The translations under genes were made by a program, and so were the position numbers. Positions 50,877-62,536 of a stretch of 64,000 bases of DNA are shown here, one piece after another (position 1 is the first letter of the stretch; each line of letters starts with the position of its first letter). This DNA comes from Agrocybe praecox (taxonomy: Eukaryota; Basidiomycota; Agaricomycetes; Agaricales; Agrocybaceae). Location of the stretch: NCBI GenBank assembly GCA_964017145.1, contig OZ024850.1, forward strand, positions 2,023,618 to 2,087,617, in the 5' to 3' direction. The notes under the pieces are model-generated. The model was not told the DNA's origin, searched no databases, and was given only the letters and a program-made list of their open reading frames with translations.

Positions 50877-53242
50877 TCAACGATGTCCAATTTCCGCACT
50901 GCGGCTTCGAAGAATCATATTGGCGGTAGTCGAGGAAGATGGTGGTGAATTGCTCAGGAACGGTTCCGTGGTTGATTTTGTGTTGGATTGTAAGCGATCT
51001 CCAGCAATGGGGGATGAACTAGACGGTCTCTGCCGCCGGTTGAATTCAGAATTTGTAGTAATCATCGCTGGTGATTCCTCCTGAAGGACATCTTCATTAA
51101 AGGACACAGAACTGTTAGATGACAAGTCCCGACCTAATTCCGATTCGGACTCTTGTGAAGTCCAATCGCTGAGCCTTTCTTCGAACCTGAGGCTACTTTG
51201 CTTCAGTCTGTCGCTTCCCGAGCGTAATGTCGCCCGGCCTCTCGACGATTCTCCGTCAAGATGCAGATCCTCAGGTTGTTCCAATAAGGTGTCCGGAGGA
51301 ATGATAGCAACGCCATCGAGAGGAGTAGCGGGTACCACACTGGGACTCGGCGACCTAGAATTAAAATGATTATACTTGCTCTGCCTACGTCCTCTTTGTA
51401 TTGGAGGGGACATCGAGAGAGCAGAGTCACCGTACATAGAGTCAAATATGTCGCAGGATGAGGTCGAAATTGGGCTGGTCATAACGACCGGAGCGAGGGG
51501 CTCTCTTGAATGGGATGGTGCCGGTGAAAAACCTCGTGGATGTCTTGAGATACTTCTACTCTGACCTCTCGAAGATAATGACCTGTCGGTAAGAACGGGC
51601 GCTCTAGAAAGTGATCTCTTCGCACGAGAGGTAGATCGGCGAGAGGCGGCATCTTGAGAAGGCATAGACCTGGGTTCATCTTGTTGCCAGTCAATTGCAG
51701 AGGACGAGGATATATCCTCCAGCTTTGAACGAGAGCGCGAGCGAGATGTAGAACCCTTGCTCTGTGGCTGTGAATCTTCCGGCGTCTCACTAGGCGTGGC
51801 ATCGTCACCCTCTGCACCCCATCCAACCCCCCAGGCTACTTCGTCGACCATAGCAATGGTCCACCTGTTTGTTACAGATCGATCTAAGCAGCCTTTGAGA
51901 ATCCTTTCAGCTCCTCGTCCAATACCTTCGGGTACTTTGTACGTGCCTGCAGACTTGTGTATTAGCGCTATGTGTAGGAGACAAAAATAGAACATGACGA
52001 ACCCGAAAGTATCTTCATTTGTAACCTTGGTTCAAATGAGTCAAAAAATGGAAGAGAACCAGTTAAGAGTGTGTAAAGCATCACACCGAGGGCCCAAATA
52101 TCCTGGCCAGGGTGAGGTTTCAATGCATCGGAGGTTTGAGGTAAAAGAAGTTCCGGGGCAGCATACGGAAGCGAACCCGGTTGCATGGCATGTACAGGCT
52201 CTACGGTGGATGTAGAGTTGCGGTGGCGTGTGCTGCTGTGGCGGTTGAGTGTCTGATTGAGCAGGAAGTCGCTCTTCGCGTGCCTTCTGTTTGAGGGAGT
52301 TGCCAACGACACTGCTCGTTGCAGAGTGTGGTTGTATTCGTGCTCTTCAGTGTTTTCGTCGTCGTCTTCTTCGAGGGAGCCAATTTTACGGCTCATTCCG
52401 AAGTCGCCTATCTTACAGACGCCCGTGTCGTCGACAAGAACATTCTCCAGTTTTATGTCTCGATGAACATAACCGGCGTCTTCATGGAGATATCGCAATC
52501 CCCTTACGACCTGCCTCAGCATCATACCGGCGTCGTCCTGTGGAAGTGCGGGATTGCCATCACGCTTAAGAATATCGAATAATGATCCGACCGGGCAATA
52601 TAATGTGAAGAAGTAATCCGCGTACGTGGTGTACACCGCCTGGAATAAAGGAAGGGTGTGTTCGTGACTCAAAGAAGCCCAGACGGCGGCTTCATGTTGC
52701 AACCGTTTGCGAGCTTGTGGGGCGTTCCCAGCCTTGACTAGATCGGATCGACGGATAATTTTAACAGCAGCTACGGCTCCAGATGAGGAAGAAGCTCGTC
52801 GAATGATTGAGGTACTTCCATAGCCAATAATGCTGCCTAAAGTATATCCAGATACTATCTGGCCCTCATCGTCCGGATTTTTGGTGTTTTGTACTGGGCT
52901 TGAAAAGAAAGAGAGAAAGGCAGCTGCGGGTGATGCTGATAGACTAGTAGACTGTGAAGCAGAAGAAGAAATGATGTGTGGTGATTTGGTAATATTGTGT
53001 GTCCCTAGGCCATCGGAGCTATTGTTTTGCAGCAGAGAGGCAGATAATCTTTGTTCTTCGTCGAGGGTTGCGCTTTTGAAAGGGAAATGATGTCCTGGAT
53101 GATCCTCTTCTTCCTCTTCTGTTAAAACCTCCGCAAGAACGTTGCGCGCTTGTTTAGACAGCACTTCATCCCAAGGCGCATTGGAAGAAAGATACTTGTC
53201 AAAGGTAGCTCGTTCTGAAATAGGTAATTCAGCAGTGGGCAT
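50877..53242 (-). CDS. Serine/threonine protein kinase
   Basis: Protein of 769 aa in two exons (53242-52003 and 51946-50877). An acidic Ser-rich N-terminus precedes a kinase domain at about residues 131-455. It has the Gly loop IGYGSTSIIRR (140-149), the ATP-binding Lys161 in AAVKII, Glu184, VHRDIKLENVL (259-269), GDFG (279-282) and YAAPE (359-363). About 75 residues separate DFG from APE, so the activation segment carries a long Ser/Thr- and Asp/Glu-rich insert. The C-lobe ends with the pair split by the intron (LQMKILSGTYKVPEGIG). The C-terminal 310 residues are disordered and Ser/Arg-rich. All catalytic residues are present. It resembles the fungal CAMK/HAL-type regulators of transport, but I cannot name an orthologue. 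It is divergent from HUT1. Confidence 0.87.
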
Positions 53243-53511
53243 GTAAAGAAGATGGATATTAAGATGAGCGAGCTGCGATACAAAGATGTGGTTAGTGAGA
53301 GAAAGGCAATGGACTCAGTCCGGCCGGATCCGGTCAATCAAAATGTAAATTGAAATTCAGGTTTACCTTTTTGGGAATAAATGACTAAGGTTAGGGCTAC
53401 ACGTCAGTTTGATCTTCCCGATCACTCGTGCTAATTATTCCGGGGCCAGCGCACGACACAACTTATGACAACTAAACTTATACCCTCTCTTTTCTCTATT
53501 CCTCCTTAGAT

Positions 53512-54956
53512 ATGTCCTTTGTACGGTATGTCTTGCTCCTTCTCTGCCCAAGGTGCTCTCATCTGACATATAGCCTCCTAGGCTTATTCTATGTGTCACT
53601 GGTGTATATTCCATGTTCTTGGTAGGCATAACAGCACTATCAGAGAGTCGACAGCTAATGGGTGGTTTTAGCTATGGGCTATAGCGCAAGAGCGACGTAT
53701 GTGTTCAAATATGACAATGCATGTTCCACTTTCTCATCTTGCTTTAGTTTCAGTACCCTTCAAATCTATAGATGGCAAATCTGACAAGTTCAAGTCGGCC
53801 CTATTCTTGGGAACTTGCCAAAGCGCTCTGAGCTCGTTATCAGCGTTGGTATACATCATCCTGCGGAGAAAGCCAGATACCACACTCTCTCAAAATCTCG
53901 GATTGGAGCATGTAGAACCCGCTGCATCAAATGGGTCTGCTGAGACGAATGGCAAAGCTCAAAACGGTAAAGCTCACGGCAAACACTCTGAAAATCCAGC
54001 AGTACGCTTTTCACGCAAAGACCTTCTCCTTCGGTATCTTCAATGCTCAGTATTCATTACATCGGCGGCACCATTCGGATTTGCAGCTTTGTCGTACATC
54101 TCATACCCCGCCATGGTCCTCGGCAAGTCCTGCAAACTTGTTCCTGTTATGATTATGAACGTCCTATTATACCGCCGCAAGTTTGCTCCCCACAAGTACC
54201 TCGTTGTTCTCCTAGTTACCGTTGGCATTACTATATTCATGGGTATGGGCGATGACAAGAAAAAGGGCAAATCACAAGCGAACGGCAGCCAATCTCCTCA
54301 CGCCAACCTGATCGGAATATCATACCTCCTTATTAATCTCGCTTTAGATGGTGCTACCAACTCTACACAGGACGAAATATTCACTAGGCACAAAGTCACT
54401 GGCCAGCAAATGATGTTTTGGATTAATATCTTCTGCACCCTTTTGACGACTTTCCTTTCAGTCCTCCCCCTGCCATATATCCCTGTTATCCATCCTTCGG
54501 AGGGAGGTCAATCAGAACTGATGGGAGCCTTGACATTTATTCGTGAACATCCCAGTATCATTTCTCCACTGGCACAATTCGCACTCACTGGTGCACTCGG
54601 TCAATTGTTCATCTTCGAAACTCTCCAGCACTTTGGGTCTCTTACCTTAGTGTAAGTTCTACCTTGACATAGTATTTGATGCATACTGACCATAGACATA
54701 GGACAATTACACTCACCCGTAAATTATTTACGATGCTCCTTTCCGTGATCGTATACAATCACAAACTCACAGTGGGTCAGTGGCTGGGTGCCGCTGTCGT
54801 CTTTGGTGGTATCTCCGTCGAAGCATTCGTGAAACGCAAAGGTTTTTATACCTCTTCTGTTATGTTATGGCCAACCTGATACTAACCTGATTCATAGACG
54901 TCCACACGAAACGCGTTATTCAAGAGAAGGAAAAGGCAAAGATAAAATCATTGTAA
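53512..54956 (+). CDS. HUT1: ER UDP-galactose/nucleotide-sugar transporter Hut1
   Basis: SLC35B1-family multi-span carrier of the ER membrane, moving UDP-sugars (and ATP in animals) into the lumen; 393 aa. Six exons: 53512-53525 (14 nt), 53582-53621, 53672-53696 (25 nt), 53748-54651, 54702-54841 and 54898-54956. The N-terminus assembled from the first three exons ([18 protein letters not shown], then [10 protein letters not shown]) matches the family. Signature segments are [20 protein letters not shown] and [14 protein letters not shown], plus [13 protein letters not shown] and [16 protein letters not shown] hydrophilic insert rich in Asn/Gly/Lys lies in the first cytosolic loop. The Lys-rich tail (KEKAKIKSL) suits ER retention. 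Confidence 0.93.
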
Positions 54957-55118
54957 CATTAAAGCATATTTAAGTCCAAAATAATATGGAGCAATGCGAA
55001 ATATTTATGATAGAGGGTATTGTGGATCAACAGCACATACATGGTTTAGCCTACTTACAGATAATAAAAAACACAGAAACCAGAAAAAGAATAAGATAAG
55101 GGAGCACAATCGAAATGG

Positions 55119-56135
55119 TTATGTTTCCATTGCATCCTCGTCGTCGTCGTCTATCAGAGGTCGTTTCCGATCCTCCATCCTATAGGATGACCCTGTCAGT
55201 ATCGCACATACCGCACAGAAAGAAAATACCGCACCGCTCTTTGTCTTCGTCATCCTGTGAGCGCTTACGACGAACCACCATTCTTTGGGCGGGAGGGAAC
55301 GCTGCATGTGCAACGCTCGCTTTATAAATGGCTTCGTATTCCTGGTTTATATTTAGTTCATCAGCCACTAATCATCAAAGACAAAATACAACGCACTTTG
55401 ATCTGGGTCATAAATCCTCCGTTAGGTGAGATGCAGTAGCGGCGATTCTGCACGAAATGTAGAGCATCCTCCCATGATAGCTGGTGATTCTGCATGACGA
55501 ACATGACAACAAATGCGGGCGACAAGGATATTCCGCCTGAACCACAATTTGTTCACTCCCATGGTGTTGCCTGACTTTTGACGGATGGCTCACCATTGCA
55601 GTGGACAAGAACGCGACCACCTTGATTGATTGCTTGATCGATAAAGTTTTTGGCGCTGAAACAAGTCATCAACAAAGACACAACATTTGTGGACTCAAGG
55701 CAACACACCCAGGAAATAGTCGTATCAAATTCTGTTCCTCGTTGTCCTCCACGTCCAAGACCATGTATTGGAAGCGTTCTGGGAAGCGTGGTTTTACTGA
55801 GAATGCCTCTTTAGCATCACGGATGCAAACTCTAAAAAACGCGTCAATCTTGGTCTTTAAGGACATTTCATGACCGAAGTCGACGACTCACATGTGCGTT
55901 ACACCCAAATTGACGAGAGTGTCCAGAGATTTGGAGGCAACAAAGGGACCGAGTAAAAGACCAGGAAGAATTTCTTGACATTCTCTTCGCATTTCATATC
56001 TAAAAGTGCGAAGGTATGGCCATGATCAACGCGACTGCATTTGATCGCGAGAGAAATTGATGTTCACCTCCATTCGACATCTACGGGACCATTGATAACG
56101 GCCTTGACTTGCTCCTGAGTCAGCTGTGCAGCCAT
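55119..56135 (-). CDS. STYX-type pseudophosphatase (dual-specificity fold)
   Basis: Protein of 222 aa with a dual-specificity phosphatase fold. Seven exons: 56135-56068, 55999-55892, 55831-55709, 55655-55594, 55536-55397, 55341-55235 and 55179-55119. The order is ILPGLLLGPFVASKSLDTL, THIVCIRDAKEAF, QYMVLDVEDNEEQNLI, the signature loop VHCNGGISLSPAFVV, and FVQNRRYCISPNGGFMTQI. The catalytic loop should read HCxxGxxR; here Cys119 is present but the phosphate-binding Arg is Leu125, so hydrolysis is not expected. Mammalian STYX keeps Arg and loses Cys, the opposite change. STYX proteins bind phosphorylated partners or F-box proteins without dephosphorylating them. The C-terminus is basic then acidic (RKRPLIDDDDEDAMET). 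Confidence 0.88.
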
Positions 56136-56392
56136 TGATAGGAGTAAGGGAGTGAGAAGAGCAGGGATTACGTGCGCTGGTGAAAGTCAAAAGAGAGAGG
56201 CGAGGGATATCGTAAACCGGAAGACCTTACGCTACCAAATACAAAAGGAATATATACCACTTAGCATCACGTGTATGTAGTGCGGCCCGGGTACCCGTAG
56301 TGAGCCGAGAGCTGCTACGGCATTGGACGTCATGGCATTCCATCTTTGAACTTGTACTTCATCCAGTTGCTGAATCTCTATATACAATAGCC

Positions 56393-57929
56393 ATGTCTTT
56401 CAGCGACTCAGACGAGGAACCACCGCAAGTCAAGTGACTAATAAAACAAGCACAGCCGATTGATAATTTTTCAGAACCCTCATTGAAGCTTCGGATATAC
56501 CAGAAATTATCCCTGTTCCATCTTCCTCAGTTCGTGTGCCTTTAACTATAATATGCGGGTTTTTGGGAGCAGGGAAATCCACTTTGCTTAAGTAAGTCTC
56601 AATTTAACATATCTGATTGTTCTATCTTATATAGCGAAGGCGCATCTTGACAGAAAGGCACGGATACCGCATAGCAGTGATCATGAATGAATTTGGAGAC
56701 ACCGCAGTGCGCAGCTTTTTTGTTATCAAAAGTTTTCGTATTCTTAAGATGCACAGGATATAGAAGGTGATTATATACAACGAATTTGCTATGGAGCTGC
56801 ACCGATCTCATCATCAACATAGCAAAAACCATAAACGTCTCCTCCGCTGATGATCCGGCTGCAGAGCAAACCGAAGAATTCCTCGAACTCGCAAATGGTT
56901 GTTTATGCTGTAGCATCAAAGACACAGGTGTCGCTGCCATCGAGAAACTGATGCTAAAGAAAGGTGCATTCGATTATATTTTACTCGAAACGACGGGACT
57001 AGCAGATCCAGGTTTTTCTTGTTCATCTATTGTTGACAAAACAGCAAGCTTGACCTCATTGATAGGACCGATTGCCTCGATGTTTTGGCGTAATGAAGAG
57101 TATGCCAACGGCCTGGCAGACATCATTCTCGATGGTGTCGTTTGCGTTGTTGACTCTCTTTTCGGGCAAAAGGTATGTTTCTCGTTAGTAGTGGGTAAAA
57201 TTGGCTTTACACAATTTATGTCCAGCAAATGCAGGAAGATCACGCTACGAGTGAGGATAAACTCAACATCGGTGAAAGCATACGGTAGGTTTTTGCAATT
57301 GTCATGATCTAGCATGTATAGTTTTGTTGAGGGCGTACAGACAAATAGCCGGTTCTGATGTCATCTTGTTGAACAAGGTCGACCTTGTTGATTCAGCTGT
57401 GGCAAATGAAACAGAAGACATAATCCGCCAGATCAACCCTGCAGCTCCAATTTACCGAACAATCAAAGGTGAAATTGATTTGAAGCATATCATTGGGATC
57501 TCCGCATACAGAAAACCTCCCCAAGACATCGTTCCCGATGATCAACATGTTCATACAGATAGCTGTGACCATTCACATGAACTGCCACCCAATCATTACG
57601 AAGTTCGCGGGATAACAAGTCTTCAAGTAACGTGCGGTGTGTTGGACCAAGAACGCATGGATAAATTCGACGAATGGATTCGCACAGCACTTTGGGAAAA
57701 CCGCGTGGAAGGTACCTCATCCGAAATCCAAATCCTACGCTGCAAAGGCGCCTTTACATCTGATAAAGGGGTGCACTACGTCTTACAGGGTGTGCGCAGT
57801 ATGTATGAAATTTTAGAACTTCCAGCGACAGAGAGCATAGGCGTACCAGACGTTGGGAAAGTCGTTCTTATAGGAAAGGGCCTTGAGGATCCAGTCCGAA
57901 AAAGTCTGGAGCGTGTTATTAGAGGATAG
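56393..57929 (+). CDS. CobW-family GTPase, Zng1-type zinc metallochaperone
   Basis: G3E GTPase of 392 aa. Related Zng1 proteins deliver zinc to methionine aminopeptidase 1. Eight exons: 56393-56433, 56475-56591, 56640-56706, 56757-56766 (10 nt), 56823-57011, 57066-57172, 57226-57284 and 57341-57929. Motifs: P-loop GFLGAGKST, the metal-binding CLCC in [32 protein letters not shown], a His-rich loop ([12 protein letters not shown]) and the C-terminal CobW domain ([20 protein letters not shown]). Near the N-terminus [10 protein letters not shown] resembles the CPELVPIP motif by which Zng1 docks on its client, though the Cys is absent. The 10-nt exon encodes the DIEA junction. The stop is 56 bp from that of POL12. 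Confidence 0.92.
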
Positions 57930-57985
57930 CGATGAAGATTCAAAATGATATAGTATATTGCACATGTTACAGTTTGTTTGACATA

Positions 57986-60286
57986 TCAGCTGGCCGTACT
58001 TGCAACAGTAGGTGCTGGGGTTGGGAGTTCTTGTCTTGCAATTTCTACCCTCAGACGGTCTTTGGGAAATCCAGCTGATCTTGGCCCCAGTGTGATTTTC
58101 CCGTAGCTGCCCTTGCTGAGAAACGAAGGATTGATGATATTTGTTGAATGTATAACCTTGAATATTGAATTTAGATTCCTTTCTAAATATTGCAGTGAAA
58201 CTAACGAACCTTTGAAAATTGCTTCAAACGACTTGGTAAAATTAGCACATCCGGTGCATAATCTAGTTCGCCATCATCGACCATCCGTGCTTCGTCAAAG
58301 TGGCTCATGTCCAAGTTGACTTCGCCAGATAAATCTTGTGGAGGAGGGAATATTGGATAGAAACTAGGTGATCTTCAGTGACCGCAAGCCAACCATGAGC
58401 TAGGGAAGGAATACCTTCGTTGGAGAAGCAGGTGTCTGCAGAGATTAGCCATAGCGTCGGTGGGCAAATCCTCAGCTGTGGCAGGAAGAGGGTCCACCTC
58501 AATGCCACGCTTGAAATACTCTTCTTTGCGGAGGTGAAATAGCGTGTCTACACTTGTGATTGCGAACGAGATGTCGTTTATTGAGAAGCGTGCAGGGTTG
58601 GGAAGAAGGCGGATGCGCTGTAAGATAAAAGAATTGAGCTCCGTATTTGACCGTGTGGCAAAAGAAAAATATTCACTGGATCAAGATTTAGGGCGTTAGT
58701 GTCAAATTCTGGTTGAGGGAAAGCCGCATGCGTGCTGGTCAAGTCACGGACAGAAGGGACCATAAGGACGATGCTACCAGGCGAAGCAGTCAGGAACCCC
58801 TTGATAGGATCGATGAAATGGGCTCGGAAAAGATTCGAAGGTGAGACATCGACATCCCCCGCCTTAATTTTCGGGTGTGCGGAGTCAATAAATGGGCCGA
58901 CCTACGTGTTTTGACATGGTCAAGAATTGAAGGTATTGAACAGAAGTAGAATATACCAATAGAAGGACATCAGGTTTCTGGGCTTTGATTTGGTGCAGAA
59001 GTGCACGCCATGGTTTGTACGCTGTATCTGAGTCACTTGTATAAGGACCACAAACAACAAACATAGATGCAGGATTTTGTGAACTAGAAGGATCTAGTTT
59101 CGGATTGACGATGCCTTGTGCTGCAGGCGATGGTTTGAGCGGCGGAATCTGACAACCGTTAGCAATAGAAAATGTAAAGAAAGGAATTTGCTGCTCACTG
59201 CAAGCACTTCAGTTGCTAGAAAGTACCCTCCGCCCCCGTTCTTTCCCTTCAGTGCAACGATGGCGCCAGGATATATTCCAAAACCTCCAGCACCTTTCAC
59301 AGCACCACGTATCTTAATGGTAGGGTCTAACGCTAGCGATACCCTGGCTCCAGAAGACAACATTCGCGAAGATTCGATCGTGATTGCTCCTTCGACCAGT
59401 TTTGCCATAGGCGCTGCTTCGGCATCATGCGTTATGCGACCAACAATCGTAACTTCTTCCTATATGACCTCAACATGACAAAAAATGCCCAAAAATCAAG
59501 ATGAAGCTTACGTCTGTGGATGCTGCAGGATCGCCAAACTCCGATATGTCATAGTGAGCTCGAATGAGTTCAGCGAAGTCGTCGATGAGTTGGTCGAGAG
59601 CTGTCTGATATTAATGATTGCATAGAAATCTCATTTTCTTCACACTCACATTCACTCCTTTCCGATATCTTCTCGAACATATAGCGATCTAAATAAGAAT
59701 ATTTGTGAGTTTGAACAGAACTTCCTGAGAAATAGTCGTGATTTGCTCACAGGCGCGTTTTTTGCGAGCTTCCAGATCGTTGCGAGGCCCAATAAATGTG
59801 ACATTGGAAGATGCTGTCGAGGTACTGGTCCAATTCATAGAATCTCCTTGTAACTCTTGTTTGACCGGTAGCACGGATTTTTGCAGCGTTACGTTGGAAA
59901 AACCACGGCCACCAGCGGTTTGATTGAGCTTTCTGAGGTCAACCATGGCCGTGTTGAGCCCGCCTACTTTTGTTTGTGCTTTCTTCATGTCCTTGGTCAT
60001 GTCTTGCTTCAATTGTGTCCTCACAACACTGAGGGTGTCCATGGTGATGGGTACGATTTGCGAGGATGTAGCAGAAGGCCTATAGTTGGCCGCTTCTATC
60101 TTGTATCGCAAATTTTCCGGCTCCAAGTCATAATGTTTGCATATTGAGACGCCTGTGACGGGTTCATTTGGCAGCAGTTGAATACCACGGGGAAAATAGC
60201 TCACATTCATCAAGCAGCTTATCGTCCACCAGATGTCCGGCGTCTCTCAGTTCGCGTTCTATGTCTCCCTTCATTCTGTTATCCAT
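57986..60286 (-). CDS. POL12: DNA polymerase alpha-primase B subunit
   Basis: Regulatory second-largest subunit of DNA polymerase alpha-primase, needed to start replication; 605 aa. Ten exons: 60286-60205, 60152-59751, 59688-59650, 59600-59512, 59459-59199, 59148-58957, 58901-58677, 58617-58415, 58363-58210 and 58156-57986. The N-terminal helical domain (LLDECVSICKHYDLEPENLR) is followed by a Ser/Thr-rich linker, the OB fold (EEVTIVGRITHDAEA ... GAIVALKGKNGGGGYF) and the inactive calcineurin-like phosphoesterase domain (SMFVVCGPYTSDSDTAYKPW, DVLLLVGPFIDSAHPKI, VLMVPSVRDL, FYPIFPPP). The phosphoesterase metal ligands are degenerate, as normal for B subunits. The C-terminus shows the family ending (PDVLILPSRLKQFSK, GRSxGSYGKIT-like SKGSYGKITLG). 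Confidence 0.94.
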
Positions 60287-61481
60287 GTTGAAAACGCCTT
60301 AGTGAGGCAATGTGGGTGCTTGACGCGTAAGGTTGTCGTGATTCTTAAAGACGAGAGAATTGCACGCATTGCACGCGACGCGACGAGAATTAACGTTTCT
60401 CACGCACGTGACAGCCGTGCCCCAGGTCCGGCGCGTCATCTTCAACTCTCAGTCTCTTTCTCTTTCTCTTACAAGTTTTGCATGCCATATTTATTTTCAG
60501 GATATATGGAACACAAGGAAATAGTTTGATTTTGCAGAAAACAAATAATATACTTTATACATCCATATTATTTCTGTCGAAGATGACAAAGTCGGCCATC
60601 CAAGCCTTGGATAGCCGAGTAGGAGATTTCAACCTGTCTGAACCCTGTAGAGTATGACGGCGATTATTGATTATATATCTGGTTTTAAAAAAAGATTGAT
60701 ACCATTCATTAGACGAATAGAGTAGAGATGAAACTTTATAGATAAAAGTAGATAGTTTGCATTCATCTTTCCAGAACTTATCAATGAGCTTGAGACTTCG
60801 TAGTATTTAGGTCTAATCGACTGTGTTTGCCGAAATTAATCATCTGAATAACCTTGTGGACCCAGTGCTTTCAGACTTCGTAGAGGATAAATGACATATT
60901 TTAGCGAGCACATGAGGGGGGTTGAGTGTGCCAGTGGTGCACGGTCGTCGGTCGCGACGCTCTGAGCGACTGGAGTAAGTCAGATGACCTCGGTCAGGGC
61001 CATGTACACCGAAGGAGAAATTGAGAATACCCGCTCCAGCGCGTTTGGCAACGCTCGGAGCCTCGGCCTCAAGCTTTCAAGATTAAGCATCATTATCGTT
61101 CTTGCGAAAACATACTAGCCCACTCGTACGGCGCCATATCCGTTGTTGTTTCCATTCGTAAATATTCTACAACGCGTCGAGGACGTACTTGTACTAAAGC
61201 TAGAAGCTGAGGAAGAACATATCGGTAGTAATACAAACACACATATTCCAAAAGATGCCGAAGGTAAACTATATATGTTTTTGGGAGGTTGATATCAGGG
61301 AATATGCGTGACGAGGAGTAATGAAACACCAGCAGCGGTACCTAGTTTCCGACATTATGACGGAGGATGGGCGACCAAACCACGTCATGCTAGGATGGAA
61401 TGTGTCGATTACTGGATTTAATAGAGTAGCCCACCTCCAATGCTGTGATTATGCGGATTATCTTTTCGTCGCCTATCAAAA
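60287..61481. other. Intergenic, no gene seen
   Basis: About 1.2 kb between the POL12 start and the IGO1 stop. It holds the POL12 promoter and the IGO1 3' region. A 78-codon minus-strand frame at 61093-61329 shows no motif. Confidence 0.4.
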
Positions 61482-62121
61482 TCATACACTCGTTTGTGTC
61501 TCGGCGACGGTGGCAGAGACCATTTCTTCGGCAGGGGCCTCGGTCGGGTTCGATTCGGATTCGTTTGTCTGAGTTGTTTCCTCTTTCGAGTCCTCTTGAG
61601 GCACATTATTGTTCTCATTATGCGAAAGTCCACTCTCCCTGTTGATAGGGCTTGTGGAATTGGTTGGCGAAATCGAGAGACTCTGATGACCAGTGTTGTG
61701 TCCGTTTCCTCCAGGGCTCGAAGCATGGGGGATGCTATGAACTTGCGGTTAGAAACTTGCAATGAAACAATAATGAATATTCATGCTCACTTCTCAGGAT
61801 TTGGGATGGCGGTTCCAACCGTGCTTTGAGGAGCAACGCCTGCCTTGGATAAAGCATAATCACCAGAGTCAAAATACTTGCGATCCTATTTAGATGATGT
61901 CAGACCCCTAATGCGCCCTATGCATCCAAAAAATCGCCTTGCCTTCTGCATCTTCATGAGAACACTCTTGTGTGTTGGAAGCTTTCCATACTTTGCAAAG
62001 AGTTGTTGCTCTTGTGGACTGAGGTTCTATGATATCGTAGAGGTTAACAAATTATCCAAGTCACGGATGGAACAATGACACTTACGCTCAGGTCAACTTT
62101 GTTACGTTGGAAAGGCAACAT
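61482..62121 (-). CDS. IGO1: Endosulfine (Igo1/ARPP19) PP2A-B55 inhibitor
   Basis: Small disordered phosphoprotein of 155 aa. When phosphorylated on Ser in FDSGDY by Greatwall/Rim15 kinase, it inhibits PP2A-B55 and promotes mitotic entry or quiescence. Exons: 62121-62086, 62026-61943, 61885-61791 and 61734-61482. The ENSA core is complete: KVDLSNLSPQEQQLFAKYGK, LPTHKSVLMKMQK, then DRKYFDSGDYALSKAG. The second intron (61942-61886) begins GCAAGG rather than GT, a GC-AG intron; without splicing it the frame stops at TAG. The C-terminal half is Ser/Asn/Glu-rich and low-complexity. Confidence 0.92.
61886..61942 (-). other. GC-AG intron in IGO1
   Basis: Reading on the minus strand, exon 2 ends ATGCAGAAG and the intron runs GCAAGG...AAATAG (57 bp). 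Joining there gives MQK-DRKYFDSGDY, the conserved endosulfine core. No GT donor nearby preserves the motif. Confidence 0.85.
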
Positions 62122-62536
62122 CTCAATCGGAAGGACTGATGAGTAGAAAAGACAGGCTAAGACAGCGGAGCGCAGTTGCTGAAGACGATGCGGTAACGAT
62201 GATGATGGTTCTGAACGATGATATGCGATACGGGTCTACAGTAGTAATTAATATTCCCTTGGATCCCCGCAGTGACTCCGCATCGTGACTAACTTCACAC
62301 CGGGTCATGCCGTTCAATGCCGACGGAAGAAACTTTTACACATAAAATAATTATTTAATTTATTAACACCTTGCAAAGTCTAGATCCGACAGGGCAGAAA
62401 AAAGACATCCTGCATTTAAAGTTCAACATGTGTAGCGGGTAGAAAAGCAAGTAAAGAGAGAAATATGGACCTGTTTCAAAGTAGTTCACTCCCATAACTT
62501 TTTCAGCATAGCTATTTTCTACTCGCTTTCCACGGT

